Positions 54,627 to 64,000 of a DNA stretch of 64,000 nucleotides are shown here, piece after piece (within the stretch, counting starts at the first letter, position 1; each line of letters opens with the position of its first letter). A program made the position numbers and the translations under genes. The notes beneath the pieces are model-generated. The model did not search any database, was not told the DNA's origin, and was given only the letters and a program-made list of their open reading frames with translations. This stretch comes from Halobellus litoreus (GTDB taxonomy: Archaea > Halobacteriota > Halobacteria > Halobacteriales > Haloferacaceae), in the NCBI RefSeq assembly GCF_024464595.1, contig NZ_JANHAW010000002.1:1054001-1118000 (forward strand), written 5' to 3'.

Positions 54627-55991
54627 ATGCGCCGAGGAGTCTCCCGACGGCGATTTCTGGCCACTGTCGCCGCCGCGGCCGGACTCTCCAGCGCCTCCGG
54701 CCTCGGGAGCGCACAGCGTGCGGCCGGATTCACGCCCGCGGAAAACGCCTACGGGTTTCGGAACTGGTCCTCCGAAGACCAGTACTTCGAGTCGCCGCCG
54801 AGTCCCACGCAGTCGGATATTCGAGAGCACATCGTGACGACCTGGGACGAGCGGGCCGAGAGCGCAGTCGGACTCGGTGTCGCGGGGCTCCCGCGAGCGA
54901 CACTGGATGCGATAGCCGCGCAACTCCGGTTGGCGGTCGTGCAGCAAGCGGGGACGAACGGACACTGTTACGGGATGGCCCTGACCGCGCAGCGGTACTT
55001 CGAGGATCCAGAGGCGATTCCGGTGGACCGCCGTCTCGCGAGCGAAATCGAGGTCCCGACGGTGCCGGTCGAGCGGCCCGAAGCACCCGTGTACGAGGAA
55101 ATCGTCCAGCGGCAGGCCGACCAGTTCCTCCGGCTTCGCGCCTTCCTCGGGCGCCGGGTGTTCCTCTACCGGGACTGGCTCGACACGGCGGCGGTCCTGC
55201 GTGACGTCCGGGAGGTCGTCGAAACATTCGGCAGCGCGGCGCTCGTGCTCTTCAACGACACGCAGTTCTCGCACCAGGTACTCGCGTACGACTTCGAGGC
55301 GAAGGGGAGCGAGGTCGTGATTCCGATTTACGACCCCAACCGCCCCGCTCCCGCGTACCAACGGGACCGGCTCGAGCTGCGCTTCGATCGGAACGGAGGC
55401 ACCCTCTCGATGCGGCCGTACGGCATCTACACCGGGGTGTTGTTCAGCCGATACGACCGGATCGAGGCGGCCACCGACCGGACGAGACCGGGGCCGCTCG
55501 ATCACGTCACCGTCGGCCGAGAACGGTTCGAGGAGTCACTGTTCCCGCTCGCGTTGATCACGGCCTCCACCGAGGACGTCGAGCTCGCCGTCGTGGGACC
55601 CGAAGACAGGCAGATGCGCCGTCTTCAGGGCGAGTTCGCGGACGAGACGCGTGGTGAGCACTCGCGGGTGTGCAGTCGGTACGGCGTCGAGCCGGGAGCG
55701 TACCGAATCAGCGTGTACGGGGTCCGAGCCACCGACTACGAACTGACGGTGCGGGTCGCGGACGCCGACGGAGCCGTCGTCGACGAGACGAGAGTCGCGT
55801 CCATCCGTCCGGGCGAGGTACACGGGTACGACCTGGAGATTCCCGAGGGCAGCGAAGGGACTCTCAGACGCGTACAGTCAGGCTCTCGGCCGATCCGTCT
55901 GCTCGCCGCGGGGGCCGTGGGAGTCGCCGCCGGAGCAGTGGGCTACGGCGCCGTGAACCGACTGCGGGAATCTGAGGGGCCGGATTCGTGA
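54627..55991 (+). CDS. Tat-exported protein with cysteine-peptidase-like domain and C-terminal anchor
   Basis: 454 residues, no named family. The N-terminus RRGVSRRRFLATVAAAAGL is a clear twin-arginine signal. The core (about 95-290) has NGHCYGMALT (Cys114), FSHQVLAYDF (His216) and IYDPNRP (Asp236), in the order and spacing of papain/C39-like Cys-His-Asp peptidases. A beta-rich C-terminal domain follows (VYGVRATDYELTVRVAD), then a final hydrophobic helix (about 428-445) that may anchor it in the membrane. Proteolytic activity is inferred from the triad alone. Confidence 0.75.
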   Translation: MRRGVSRRRFLATVAAAAGLSSASGLGSAQRAAGFTPAENAYGFRNWSSEDQYFESPPSPTQSDIREHIVTTWDERAESAVGLGVAGLPRATLDAIAAQLRLAVVQQAGTNGHCYGMALTAQRYFEDPEAIPVDRRLASEIEVPTVPVERPEAPVYEEIVQRQADQFLRLRAFLGRRVFLYRDWLDTAAVLRDVREVVETFGSAALVLFNDTQFSHQVLAYDFEAKGSEVVIPIYDPNRPAPAYQRDRLELRFDRNGGTLSMRPYGIYTGVLFSRYDRIEAATDRTRPGPLDHVTVGRERFEESLFPLALITASTEDVELAVVGPEDRQMRRLQGEFADETRGEHSRVCSRYGVEPGAYRISVYGVRATDYELTVRVADADGAVVDETRVASIRPGEVHGYDLEIPEGSEGTLRRVQSGSRPIRLLAAGAVGVAAGAVGYGAVNRLRESEGPDS

Positions 55992-56085
55992 GGATCGGCA
56001 CGTCGGTGTGAATCGTCCGCGGGTGGTCGTTGACGACGCACGCGAACTCTGCGTTTAAGTCGCCGCGACCGGTATAACGAGACGA

Positions 56086-57150
56086 ATGAGTGAAACAGCG
56101 GACGGAGACGACTACGAAGTGGTCGTCGTGGGCGGCGGTCCGGCAGGGCTTCAGACCGCGCTGTACACGACGCGACTGGGGCACGACACCGCCGTCGTCG
56201 ACCGCGGCGGCGGTCGCGCGGCGATGATGCTGGAGACGCACAACGTCATCGGCGTGCCGGAGGACACCTCGGGGAACGAGTTCCTGCAGACGGCACAGGA
56301 ACAGGTCGAAGCGTACGGTGCGGACGTGATCCGCGATTTCGTCGTCGAGGCCGAGCGGACCGAGGACGGCCGATTCAAACTCGTCGGCAACGACGGCGAG
56401 TTCCGCGCCGACCGGGTCGTCCTCGGCGTCGGCTTCAACGACGAACGACCCGATCCGCCCGTCCCGCGGACGGGGCGGGGACTACACTACTGTCTGCACT
56501 GCGACGCCTACATGTTCGTCGACCGGCCGGTGTACGTGATGGGAACCGGCGAGGCCGCCGCCCACGTGGCGATGATTATGCTCAACTTCACCGACGAGGT
56601 TGATGTGCTGCTTCGCGGCGAGACGCCGGAATGGAGCGACGAGACCGACGAACAGCTCCGCGGACATCCGATCGACGTCGTGGAGGCGGAAATCACCGGG
56701 ATGCAGAAGGGCGAGGACGGGTGGTTGGAAGCCTTCGAGTTCGACGACGGGACCGTCCGGCAGTACCGCGGTGGGTTCCCGATGTACGGCTCGAACTACA
56801 ACACCGCGCTCGCGGAGCAACTCGGCTGTGAACTGAACGATGACGACACGGTCGTCGTCGACGAGAGTATGGAGACGACCGTCGACGGCGTCTACGCCGT
56901 CGGCGACATCACGCCGGGACACAACCAGATCCCGGTCGCGATGGGCAAGGGCGCGCAGGCCGGCCTCGACATCCACTACGATCTCCGGGAGTTCCCGCGC
57001 GACCTCGACGCCATCCGGTCGGACGGACCGGTCTCCCGCGACGAACTACCGGGGATGGGAGCGCGCGTCCGCGCCGCCGCCGCGGAGTTCGAGGAGGCGC
57101 GCGCGCCGCCGCTGGACTCTCCGCAGGTCGAAACAGCGGACGACGACTGA
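56086..57150 (+). CDS. Thioredoxin-reductase-like FAD/NAD(P) oxidoreductase
   Basis: 354 residues. FAD-binding VVVVGGGPAGLQ (12-23), redox pair CLHC (Cys136, Cys139), the NAD(P)-site GTGEAAAH (153-160) and the C-terminal FAD motif VYAVGDITPGHNQ are present. The order and CxxC spacing are those of low-molecular-weight thioredoxin reductases, but the NAD(P) motif lacks the usual GGGxxA form, so the electron donor may not be NADPH. No thioredoxin gene is adjacent. Confidence 0.88.
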   Translation: MSETADGDDYEVVVVGGGPAGLQTALYTTRLGHDTAVVDRGGGRAAMMLETHNVIGVPEDTSGNEFLQTAQEQVEAYGADVIRDFVVEAERTEDGRFKLVGNDGEFRADRVVLGVGFNDERPDPPVPRTGRGLHYCLHCDAYMFVDRPVYVMGTGEAAAHVAMIMLNFTDEVDVLLRGETPEWSDETDEQLRGHPIDVVEAEITGMQKGEDGWLEAFEFDDGTVRQYRGGFPMYGSNYNTALAEQLGCELNDDDTVVVDESMETTVDGVYAVGDITPGHNQIPVAMGKGAQAGLDIHYDLREFPRDLDAIRSDGPVSRDELPGMGARVRAAAAEFEEARAPPLDSPQVETADDD

Positions 57151-57323
57151 GACTGAGCCCCGTTCGCACGTCCTGAACACGTGTCGCGGCACCGCCGGCG
57201 GTTCTCGAAGGCGGACGACTCCAGAGCGGTTTCGAGTCGAAAGGGTAACACCCTTATTCGGTGACCGGGAACAGGCGAGTGAGGTTGGTGCCGTGCGAGT
57301 GCGGCAGCGACCGAGGTGACCGA

Positions 57324-57394
57324 GCGCCGGTGGTCTAGTGGTAGGACCTGAGCCTTCCAAGCTCATGGCCCGGGTTCAAATCCCGGCCGGCGCA
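57324..57394 (+). tRNA. tRNA-Gly (UCC)
   Basis: The acceptor GCGCCGG (57324-57330) pairs with CCGGCGC (57387-57393) and the discriminator is A. The D-arm contains GTCTAGTGGTAGGAC. The anticodon stem TGAGC/GCTCA encloses CTTCCAA, giving anticodon UCC. The T-arm contains GGTTCAAATCC. CCA not encoded. Confidence 0.95.
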
Positions 57395-57482
57395 TTCTGC
57401 GAGGAACGTACGTGACGAGCGAATGCGTCACGGCGGGGTTTGAATCAGGGAGCGGCGCGAGCGTAGCGAGCAGAGCGACCGT

Positions 57483-57504
57483 GGTTCAAATCCCGGCCGG
57501 CGCA
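57483..57504 (+). repeat. 22-bp duplicate of the tRNA-Gly 3' end
   Basis: Identical to 57373-57394 (T-arm to discriminator), in direct orientation, 110 bp downstream. A typical att scar. Confidence 0.8.
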
Positions 57505-57554
57505 CTCCTTACTGTCGTGCGCCGCCGACGTCCCACTCGCTTCGCTCGCGGGAC

Positions 57555-57568
57555 TCCCGGCCGGCGCA
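57555..57568 (+). repeat. 14-bp third copy of the tRNA-Gly 3' end
   Basis: TCCCGGCCGGCGCA repeats the last 14 bases of the tRNA, 64 bp after the second copy. Confidence 0.65.
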
Positions 57569-57876
57569 ATTCTTCTGCGATCGAGGGCCCCCGACAGAAC
57601 CACACAGATGCAGGGGGAATCCCCCGACGTCACTCGGTAACTGACTCCGGGGGCCCGTCGAACCGAGCGAGGAGCCGGCCGAAACAGATCGGCCCGCCCA
57701 TCGGTATCGACGCTCGGCGATCTCCGGCGTCCGTCTATCATTTTCGTTCCTGCCGTTCGTCGGACGTCGAATTATAATTCACTCGGATTTGTATAATACA
57801 TATTACCTTATATGTGGTTAGTGAACCCTTATGCTTTCAGGAGAAAGTCCTTTAGGGGGTAGACCTAGGGGGGAGT

Positions 57877-60800
57877 ATGACCAAGCCACACGAACACACG
57901 ACTGGCGAGTCCGTCGGACTCGCGGACCCGACGGACGAGCGGTCGAACTGCGGTGTCGGTGCCGTCATCGATCTCGACGGCGGCCGATCCCACGAGACGG
58001 TCGCCGACGGGATCGAACTGCTGGAGAACCTCGAACACCGCGGGACGACCGGTGCCGAGGAGAACACCGGCGACGGCGCGGGGATTATGGTACAGCGGCC
58101 GGACGAGTTCTTCGAGGCCGTCGTCGACGCCGACCTCCCCGAGGAGTACGCGGTCGGTTCGATCTTTATGCCGCAGGACGACGCCGCGCGCGAGGGACTC
58201 GTCGCCATCTTCGAGCGCGTCCTCGCCGAATACGATCTCGAGGTCGTCCACTGGCGCGACGTGCCGACCGACAACGCCGACCTCGGTGCGACCGCGCTCG
58301 AATCCGAACCGGACGTCTGGCAGGCGTTCGTCGTTCCCGAGGGCGACCTCGCCGACGACGCGTTCGACCGGGCGCTGTACGTCGGCCGCCGCGCGGTCGA
58401 GAACGAGATCGAGCAACTCGACTCCGAGGGCGCCGCGCGCTTCTACATCTGCTCGCTCTCGCGGAAGACGCTCGTCTACAAGGGGCTCCTGAAGGGCGAA
58501 CAGCTCGCCGATTACTACCTCGACCTCGACGACGAGCGACTGAAGACGACGCTGACGCTGGTCCACGCCCGCTTCTCGACGAACACTCTCGGCGCGTGGC
58601 ATCTCGCACACCCGTACCGCCACATCATCCACAACGGGGAGATCAACACGATCCAGGGCAACATCAACTGGATGCGGAGCCGCGAGACGGACCTCGAACA
58701 CCCCGAGTTCGGCGACGACCTCGAGACGCTGAAGCCCGTGATCAACGATCCCGACCAGTCCGACACGGCGTCCGTCGACAACGCGGTCGAACTCCTCCTG
58801 CAGGGCGGGCGCGACCTCCCGCACGTCCTCCGGATGCTGATCCCGGAGGCGTACCGCGGCGACGACCGGATGGACGAGGACCGCCGCGAGTGGTACGACT
58901 ACCACGCGTCGCTGATCGAACCCTGGGACGGCCCCGCGCTCGTCGCGGCGACCGACGGCGACCGCGTCGCCGCCGTCCTTGACCGAAACGGGCTGCGACC
59001 CTGTCGCTACGACGTCACCACGGACGACACGCTCGTGATGGCCAGCGAGGTCGGTGCACTCGACACCGACCCCAGCGAGATCAAAGAGCGCGGTCGGCTC
59101 CAGCCCGGACAGCTGTTCGTGGCCGACCCCGAGGAGGGCCGCGTGATCCCCGACGAAGAGGTCTTCGAGTCGCTCACCGACGAGAAGTACGGCGACTGGG
59201 TCGACGAAGAACAACGGGATCTCGACGCGCTCGCCGATCCCGGTGACTACGAACCGCGAGACGAGGTCGACCACCTCCGCGCCTCGCAGGCGGCGTTCGG
59301 CTACACCCACGACCAGCTCAGTCACCTCATCGAGCCGATGGCCAAAGACGGGAAAGATCCCGTCGGGTCGATGGGTGACGACACGCCGCTGTCGGTGCTG
59401 TCGGACTTCAACCGACCGCTGTTCACCTACTTCAAACAGCTGTTCGCGCAGGTCACGAACCCGCCGCTGGACTACATCCGGGAGGAACTTGTCACCTCGC
59501 TGGAGTCCCGACTGGGCGCGCAGCGAAACCTGCTCGACGAGACGCCCGAACACGCCCGACAACTCGTCCTCGACTCGCCCGTCCTGACGGATGCCCAGAC
59601 GGCGGGCATCAAGTCGCTCGGCGACGACGCAGGCGACGCGATGAACTCGACGATCGTCGACATCACGTACGAGCGCGAGCGCTCGCTCTCCGACGCCGTC
59701 GAACGCGTCCGCGAGGACGCCGCGTCGGCCATCGACGACGGCGCTGACGTCGTCGTCCTCTCGGACCGAAACCTGAATCCCGACCGGGTCGCGATTCCGA
59801 GCCTGCTCGTCACCGGCGCGGTCCACCACAGCCTCGTCCGGAACGGCCTCCGGAACCACGCGGGACTCGTCGTCGAGTCCGGCGACCCGCGCGAGGTTCA
59901 TCACCTCGCCACGCTGGTCGGCTACGGCGCGGACGCGGTCAACCCCTACCTCGCCTACCAGACGATCTCCGACGTCGTCGCCGGACCCGACGGGGCCGAC
60001 GAGGGCGAGGCGATCGCGGCCTACAAGAAGGCGCTCGAAGACGGACTGCTGAAGACGATGGCCAAGATGGGCATCTCGACGGTCGAGTCCTACCAGGGCG
60101 CGCAGATCTTCGAGGCCGTCGGCCTCGACTCCGGCTTCGTCGCCGAGTACTTCGAAGGGACCGAGATCCGAACGGAAGGGATCGGAATCGACGTGATCGA
60201 GGAGGACGTCCGGACGCGACACACAGTCGCGTTCGGCGACGATCCCGACCTCGACCGCCAGGGCGAGTACGAGCACCGCTCCGACGGCATCCACCACCAG
60301 TGGAACCCCCAGACGGTGGGCACGCTCCAGCAGGCGGTCCGCTCGGGGAACTACGAGAAGTACCAGGAGTTCGCCGACCTCATCAACGACCAGTCCGAGG
60401 AGCTGCAGACGCTCCGCGGCCTGCTGGAGTTCGAGTCCGACCGGGAACCGGTGTCGATCGAGGAGGTCGAACCCGTCGAAGAGATCGTCACGCGGTTCTC
60501 GACGGCGGCGATGTCGCTCGGCAGCCTCTCGCCGGAGGCCCACGAGAACAACTCGATCGCGATGAACCGCCTCGGGGCGAAATCCAACACCGGCGAGGGC
60601 GGGGAACCGCCGGAGCGCTTCGGGACCGAGAAGGAGTGCAACGTCAAGCAGGTCGCCTCGGGTCGGTTCGGCGTCACCTCCGAGTACCTCACGAACGCCG
60701 AGGAGATCCAGATCAAGATGGCGCAGGGCTCGAAGCCCGGCGAGGGCGGGCACCTCCCCGGCAAGAAGGTCAACGAGATGATCGCGCACGTCCGCTTCGC

Positions 60801-62421
60801 GACGCCGGGCGTCGGCCTCATCTCGCCGCCGCCGCTGCACGACATCTACTCCATCGAGGACCTGAAGCAGCTCATTCACGACCTGAAGGCGGCCAATCCG
60901 GAGGCGGACATCAACGTGAAGTTGGTCTCCGAGGCCGGCATCGGGACCATCGCCGCGGGCGTCGCGAAGGCCAACTCCGACGTCGTCCACATCTCCGGGC
61001 ACGACGGCGGGACCGGCGCGTCGCCGAAGACGTCGATCAAGAACGCGGGCCTCCCGTGGGAACTCGGTCTCGCGGAGGCGAACCAGATGCTCCGGGCGAC
61101 GAACCTGCGCTCGCGGATCCGCGTCACCGTCGACGGCGGGATGAAGACCGGCCGCGACGTCGCCGTCGCGGCGCTCTTGGGCGGCGAAGAGTACGTCTTC
61201 GGCACGGCGTCGCTCGTCACCTCCGGCTGCGTGATGGCGCGGCAGTGCCACGAGAACACCTGTCCGGTCGGGGTCGCCACCCAGCGCGAGAAGCTCCGGA
61301 ACCGCTTCCCCGGCCAGCCGGATCACGTCATCAACTACATGACGTTCATCGCCCAGGAACTCCGCGAGATAATGGCCGACCTCGGCTTCACCTCGCTGGA
61401 CGAGATGATCGGGCACCCGTCGCTGCTCACCCAGCGGGAGACCGACCACGAGAAGGCCAAGCACCTGGACCTCTCGGACGTCATCGCCGAGCCTGCGGGC
61501 GGCGCGCGACGCAAGACCGAAGAACAGACCCACGCGGGCGTAGAAGCGCAGCTCGACCACCGCCTGATCGAGCGCGCCGAGCCGGCGCTGGAGGAGGGCG
61601 AACCGGTCGCCATCGACTCGCCCATCTCGAACGTCGACCGCGCGGTCGGGGCGATGCTGTCGAACCGCATCTCCTCTACGTACGGCGGCGACGGCCTCCC
61701 GGACGACACGATCCGGTGTGACTTCGACGGCGTCGCCGGCCAGTCCTTCGGCGCGTTCCTCGCCAACGGCGTGACGATGGATCTCACCGGCGCGGCGAAC
61801 GACTACGTCGGCAAAGGGCTCTCCGGGGGGAAAGTGATCGTCGAAACGCCCGACAACGCCGCGTACGAACCCGACGAGAACGTCCTCATCGGCAACGTCG
61901 CGCTCTACGGCGCGACCCAGGGCGAACTGTACGTCAACGGCGTCGCGGGAGAGCGCTTCGCCGTCCGCAACTCCGGCGTGAAGGCCGTCGTCGAGGGCGT
62001 CGGCGACCACGGCTGCGAGTATATGACCGGCGGCGTCGTCGCGGTGCTCGGCGACACCGGCCGCAACTTCGCCGCGGGGATGTCCGGCGGCGTCGCGTAC
62101 GTCTACGACCCCGACGGCGAGTTCGCGGCGAAGACCAACAAGGGGATGGTGTCGCTGGAGGCGACGCTCGACGACTCGGATCTGCAGATGCTCCGCCGCC
62201 TGGTCGAGAACCACGCGGCCTACACCGACAGCGACCGCGCGGCGTGGATGCTCGACGACTGGGGCGAGGTCGTCTCCGACTTCGTGAAGGTGATGCCCGA
62301 CGCGTACGCCGAGGTCATCGAAGAACGCGCCCGCGACGACGTCCGGAAGGAACTGCCGCCGGCCGCGACGGCGACGGCCGCCGTCGACGGCGACGCGGTC
62401 GCCCAGACCAGCGACGACTGA
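57877..62421 (+). CDS. gltB: Glutamate synthase large subunit
   Basis: 1514 residues, full length. The glutaminase domain starts after a 24-residue leader at Cys25 (NCGVGAV), which becomes the N-terminal nucleophile. It is followed by the central domain, the FMN synthase domain (AMSLGSLSPEAH, then ISGHDGGTGASP), the 3Fe-4S cysteines C-x5-C-x4-C (1118, 1124, 1129) and the C-terminal GXGXG domain (GGKVIVETP). It transfers the glutamine amide to 2-oxoglutarate. No small subunit (gltD) is next to it, so it is probably ferredoxin-linked or uses a distant partner. Confidence 0.95.
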   Translation: MTKPHEHTTGESVGLADPTDERSNCGVGAVIDLDGGRSHETVADGIELLENLEHRGTTGAEENTGDGAGIMVQRPDEFFEAVVDADLPEEYAVGSIFMPQDDAAREGLVAIFERVLAEYDLEVVHWRDVPTDNADLGATALESEPDVWQAFVVPEGDLADDAFDRALYVGRRAVENEIEQLDSEGAARFYICSLSRKTLVYKGLLKGEQLADYYLDLDDERLKTTLTLVHARFSTNTLGAWHLAHPYRHIIHNGEINTIQGNINWMRSRETDLEHPEFGDDLETLKPVINDPDQSDTASVDNAVELLLQGGRDLPHVLRMLIPEAYRGDDRMDEDRREWYDYHASLIEPWDGPALVAATDGDRVAAVLDRNGLRPCRYDVTTDDTLVMASEVGALDTDPSEIKERGRLQPGQLFVADPEEGRVIPDEEVFESLTDEKYGDWVDEEQRDLDALADPGDYEPRDEVDHLRASQAAFGYTHDQLSHLIEPMAKDGKDPVGSMGDDTPLSVLSDFNRPLFTYFKQLFAQVTNPPLDYIREELVTSLESRLGAQRNLLDETPEHARQLVLDSPVLTDAQTAGIKSLGDDAGDAMNSTIVDITYERERSLSDAVERVREDAASAIDDGADVVVLSDRNLNPDRVAIPSLLVTGAVHHSLVRNGLRNHAGLVVESGDPREVHHLATLVGYGADAVNPYLAYQTISDVVAGPDGADEGEAIAAYKKALEDGLLKTMAKMGISTVESYQGAQIFEAVGLDSGFVAEYFEGTEIRTEGIGIDVIEEDVRTRHTVAFGDDPDLDRQGEYEHRSDGIHHQWNPQTVGTLQQAVRSGNYEKYQEFADLINDQSEELQTLRGLLEFESDREPVSIEEVEPVEEIVTRFSTAAMSLGSLSPEAHENNSIAMNRLGAKSNTGEGGEPPERFGTEKECNVKQVASGRFGVTSEYLTNAEEIQIKMAQGSKPGEGGHLPGKKVNEMIAHVRFATPGVGLISPPPLHDIYSIEDLKQLIHDLKAANPEADINVKLVSEAGIGTIAAGVAKANSDVVHISGHDGGTGASPKTSIKNAGLPWELGLAEANQMLRATNLRSRIRVTVDGGMKTGRDVAVAALLGGEEYVFGTASLVTSGCVMARQCHENTCPVGVATQREKLRNRFPGQPDHVINYMTFIAQELREIMADLGFTSLDEMIGHPSLLTQRETDHEKAKHLDLSDVIAEPAGGARRKTEEQTHAGVEAQLDHRLIERAEPALEEGEPVAIDSPISNVDRAVGAMLSNRISSTYGGDGLPDDTIRCDFDGVAGQSFGAFLANGVTMDLTGAANDYVGKGLSGGKVIVETPDNAAYEPDENVLIGNVALYGATQGELYVNGVAGERFAVRNSGVKAVVEGVGDHGCEYMTGGVVAVLGDTGRNFAAGMSGGVAYVYDPDGEFAAKTNKGMVSLEATLDDSDLQMLRRLVENHAAYTDSDRAAWMLDDWGEVVSDFVKVMPDAYAEVIEERARDDVRKELPPAATATAAVDGDAVAQTSDD

Positions 62422-62506
62422 TCCGAGACCGGCGCGGGGGTTCGCCTCGATGACTCGACTCCGAGCGCAGCGTTCTTGACTACCGCCTGCAACGCTACGA
62501 ACCGAG

Positions 62507-63439
62507 ATGGTCCGACTGCTGCTGCTGGGCGACCTGCACCTGAGCACCACCGGACCACCGATCCCGCCGGCCGTCCCCGACCTGGAAACACTCGACGTCG
62601 ACGCGGTGGTTTCGATCGGCGACGTTATCGACGACAACGCCGATCACGCCGACGGTCCGGAGGCCGGAGCGAGGTACGAGCGCCGCGGGCGGGCGTTCTT
62701 CGAGCGGTTGAACGGGCTCGGCGTTCCCGTCCTGGCCGTTCCGGGGAACCACGACCCGATCGCGTGTACGCGCCGGCTCGCCGACGGGCTAGCGAACGTC
62801 GACGTGCTCCATCGCGCGGACCAGGACGACGCGTGGGCGGGAACAGCGACGGTCGAAGGAGTGCGTTTCGTCGGCTGGGGGTGCGAACAGTTCGATCTGA
62901 CGCCCGCGTTCGCCTACGATGAGTATCCCGGGATCGTCGCCGACCTGGAGACGGCGGCGAGCCCACGGCGGGCCGCGACCCGGACCGCGACCGCGGTCGA
63001 ATCGGTCGTCAGCCGGTTCCTCGACGGCCGGCTGGACGCCGAAGCAGCCGCCGCCGAACTCGGTGTCGAACCGGGCCGTCGATCGACGTGTGCCGACGAA
63101 CTCGAGGCGCTCGCCGATGAGTTTGAAGAACTCAGAGAGCAGCTCGACGGCGGCTCGGCACCGACCGTGCTGCTCGCCCACGAATCGCCGTTCCACGTCG
63201 CGTTCGATTACCACCACGCCGCGGACGACACAGCGGGACAGCTCCACCGGGGGTCCATTCCGATCAAGATGGCCATCGCCGCCGCCGCGCCCGACGTCGT
63301 CTGCTGCGGACATATGCACCGCCGTGGACGGGACGTCGTCGAAACGACTGGGGGTCACGCCGACGTATACAACCCCGGTAGCCCCGGCGCGTCGATCGTC
63401 GAAATCGATGAGACGGGTGCGCTTCGCGTCGTCGACTGA
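62507..63439 (+). CDS. Calcineurin-like metallophosphoesterase
   Basis: 310 residues. The dimetal motifs are complete: GDLHL (Asp9, His11), SIGDVID, PGNHDP, LLAHESPFH, CCGHMHRRG. The inner helical insert (about 130-215) is larger than in minimal family members. Substrate unknown: nucleotide, phosphodiester or phosphoprotein. It follows gltB by 85 nt but has no evident link. Confidence 0.88.
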   Translation: MVRLLLLGDLHLSTTGPPIPPAVPDLETLDVDAVVSIGDVIDDNADHADGPEAGARYERRGRAFFERLNGLGVPVLAVPGNHDPIACTRRLADGLANVDVLHRADQDDAWAGTATVEGVRFVGWGCEQFDLTPAFAYDEYPGIVADLETAASPRRAATRTATAVESVVSRFLDGRLDAEAAAAELGVEPGRRSTCADELEALADEFEELREQLDGGSAPTVLLAHESPFHVAFDYHHAADDTAGQLHRGSIPIKMAIAAAAPDVVCCGHMHRRGRDVVETTGGHADVYNPGSPGASIVEIDETGALRVVD

Positions 63440-63510
63440 CCGAGACAGGCGTCGGCTGGACGTCGGAGTCGACAGCAGTTTTAATTGTGTCACCGCGAAT
63501 CCCCAGGTAT

Positions 63511-64000
63511 GCGACGCGATGCCGACCGTTTCCGCCGCGGATCACGCAACGGGACCGACCGTGGGGTGAGCGAGACGATCAGTTTCGTGCTCGTTTTCTC
63601 GCTGGTCATCGCGTCGGTCGGGACCGTCTACGCGGTCGGCGTCTCGGAACTCGAGGCGACCCGCGACGCGGAGCGCGTCGAGAACGCCCAGCGTGCCTTC
63701 GACGTCCTCGCGGACAACGTCCGCGACGTGATCGAGGGCGCGCCGAGCCGCGGGACCGAGGTGAAACTCGCCGACGCGACGGTGCGCTCGGTGGACGACG
63801 CCAGGATGAACGTGACGGTCGATCCGGCCGGGGAGGCGCCGCGGTTCTGGGAGTTCTCGTCGTCGCCGCTCGTCTACGACGCCGCCACCGGCGGGGAGAT
63901 CAGACTCAGCCACGGTGCCGTGGTCCGCGACAGCGACCGGGGCGGCGCGTCGGTCGTTCGCGGGCCGCCGCTGATCGTCGACGACGACCGGGTGCACCTC
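63511..64000 (+). CDS. Pilin-like membrane protein (partial, cut by the window end)
   Basis: 163 residues are visible and the frame is still open. The N-terminus has a basic leader (MRRDADRFRRGSR) and GVSETISFVLVFSLVIASVG, the look of haloarchaeal type IV pilin-like or flagellin-related proteins with an N-terminal assembly helix. The extracellular part begins with a long helix (ATRDAERVENAQRAFDVLADNV). A TATA-like TTTTAATTG about 30 nt before the ATG supports it as a leaderless gene. Its tail lies outside the window. Confidence 0.75.

Larger units (their letters stand above)
57395..57876 (+). other. Gene-free region: tRNA-Gly scars, then the gltB upstream region
   Basis: 57395-57568 holds two truncated copies of the tRNA-Gly 3' end separated by low-complexity sequence. 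From about 57770 the DNA becomes AT-rich, with TATA-like GTATAATACATATTA (57791-57805) and CTTATATG (57808-57815). This marks the gltB promoter region and a leader of about 45-60 nt. No gene is convincing here. Confidence 0.55.

Noticed and set aside
57865-62637. Open frame of about 1590 codons antisense to gltB
   Set aside because: It is a by-product of the GC-rich third-position bias. The sense strand encodes a full, recognisable GltB.

Overview
The window is chromosomal DNA from a halophilic archaeon (class Halobacteria). The host parts are very GC-rich and encode acidic proteins. Many genes have TATA boxes and short or absent leaders. Marker genes are archaeal or haloarchaeal: FtsZ1, SecE-Spt5, D-aminoacyl-tRNA deacylase DtdA, archaeal pilins, a TadA/TadC-type pilus pair and HTH_10 (Bat-type) regulation. 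I cannot name the genus.

Layout. (1) 1-9746, host: the end of a PotABCD-like ABC importer, an HTH_10 regulator, a glutamine-synthetase-like ligase, an aldehyde dehydrogenase overlapping an M81 (MlrC) metallopeptidase, and an iron alcohol dehydrogenase. This looks like a catabolic cluster for polyamines or related amines. A TVP38/DedA-type membrane protein and a small acidic protein follow. (2) 9961-10157: tRNA-Phe with a decayed copy of its 3' end. (3) 10370-31098: an AT-richer integrated island. It is bounded by a 26-bp direct repeat whose right copy is the 3' end of an intact tRNA-Val. It holds two tyrosine recombinases and an IclR / BCCT transporter / HAL-family lyase cargo whose lyase lacks the MIO-forming Ala-Ser-Gly. 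It also holds a palindrome-rich region, McrB (with an EVE-like reader domain) and McrC, a 1304-residue adenine methylase of the type IIG class, and four genes I do not recognise. (4) 31149-57150, host housekeeping: DUF192, an ABC exporter, a pilin, AroE, a Ca2+/cation exchanger, DtdA, FtsZ1-SecE-Spt5, PHP, CinA, an aminotransferase, an HD protein, ArsA/Get3, an SDR, MalQ, the pilus ATPase and membrane pair, a Trm9-like methyltransferase, a Tat-exported cysteine-peptidase-like protein, and a thioredoxin-reductase-like flavoprotein. (5) 57324-57568: tRNA-Gly followed by two truncated copies of its 3' end. (6) 57877-64000: glutamate synthase, a metallophosphoesterase and a pilin-like protein cut by the window end.

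The most interesting item is the island cargo at 11697-16175. A betaine-type (BCCT) importer sits beside a HAL-fold protein that cannot make the MIO cofactor. This fits elimination of trimethylamine from a histidine betaine such as ergothioneine or hercynine, controlled by an IclR regulator with a recognisable palindromic operator. Second is the group of uncharacterised genes at 26171-30710 next to the restriction genes, which may be an undescribed defence module. Third is the host amine cluster, where an M81 peptidase may fill the amidase step of a glutamylated-polyamine pathway.

No CRISPR array, rRNA gene or insertion sequence was seen.
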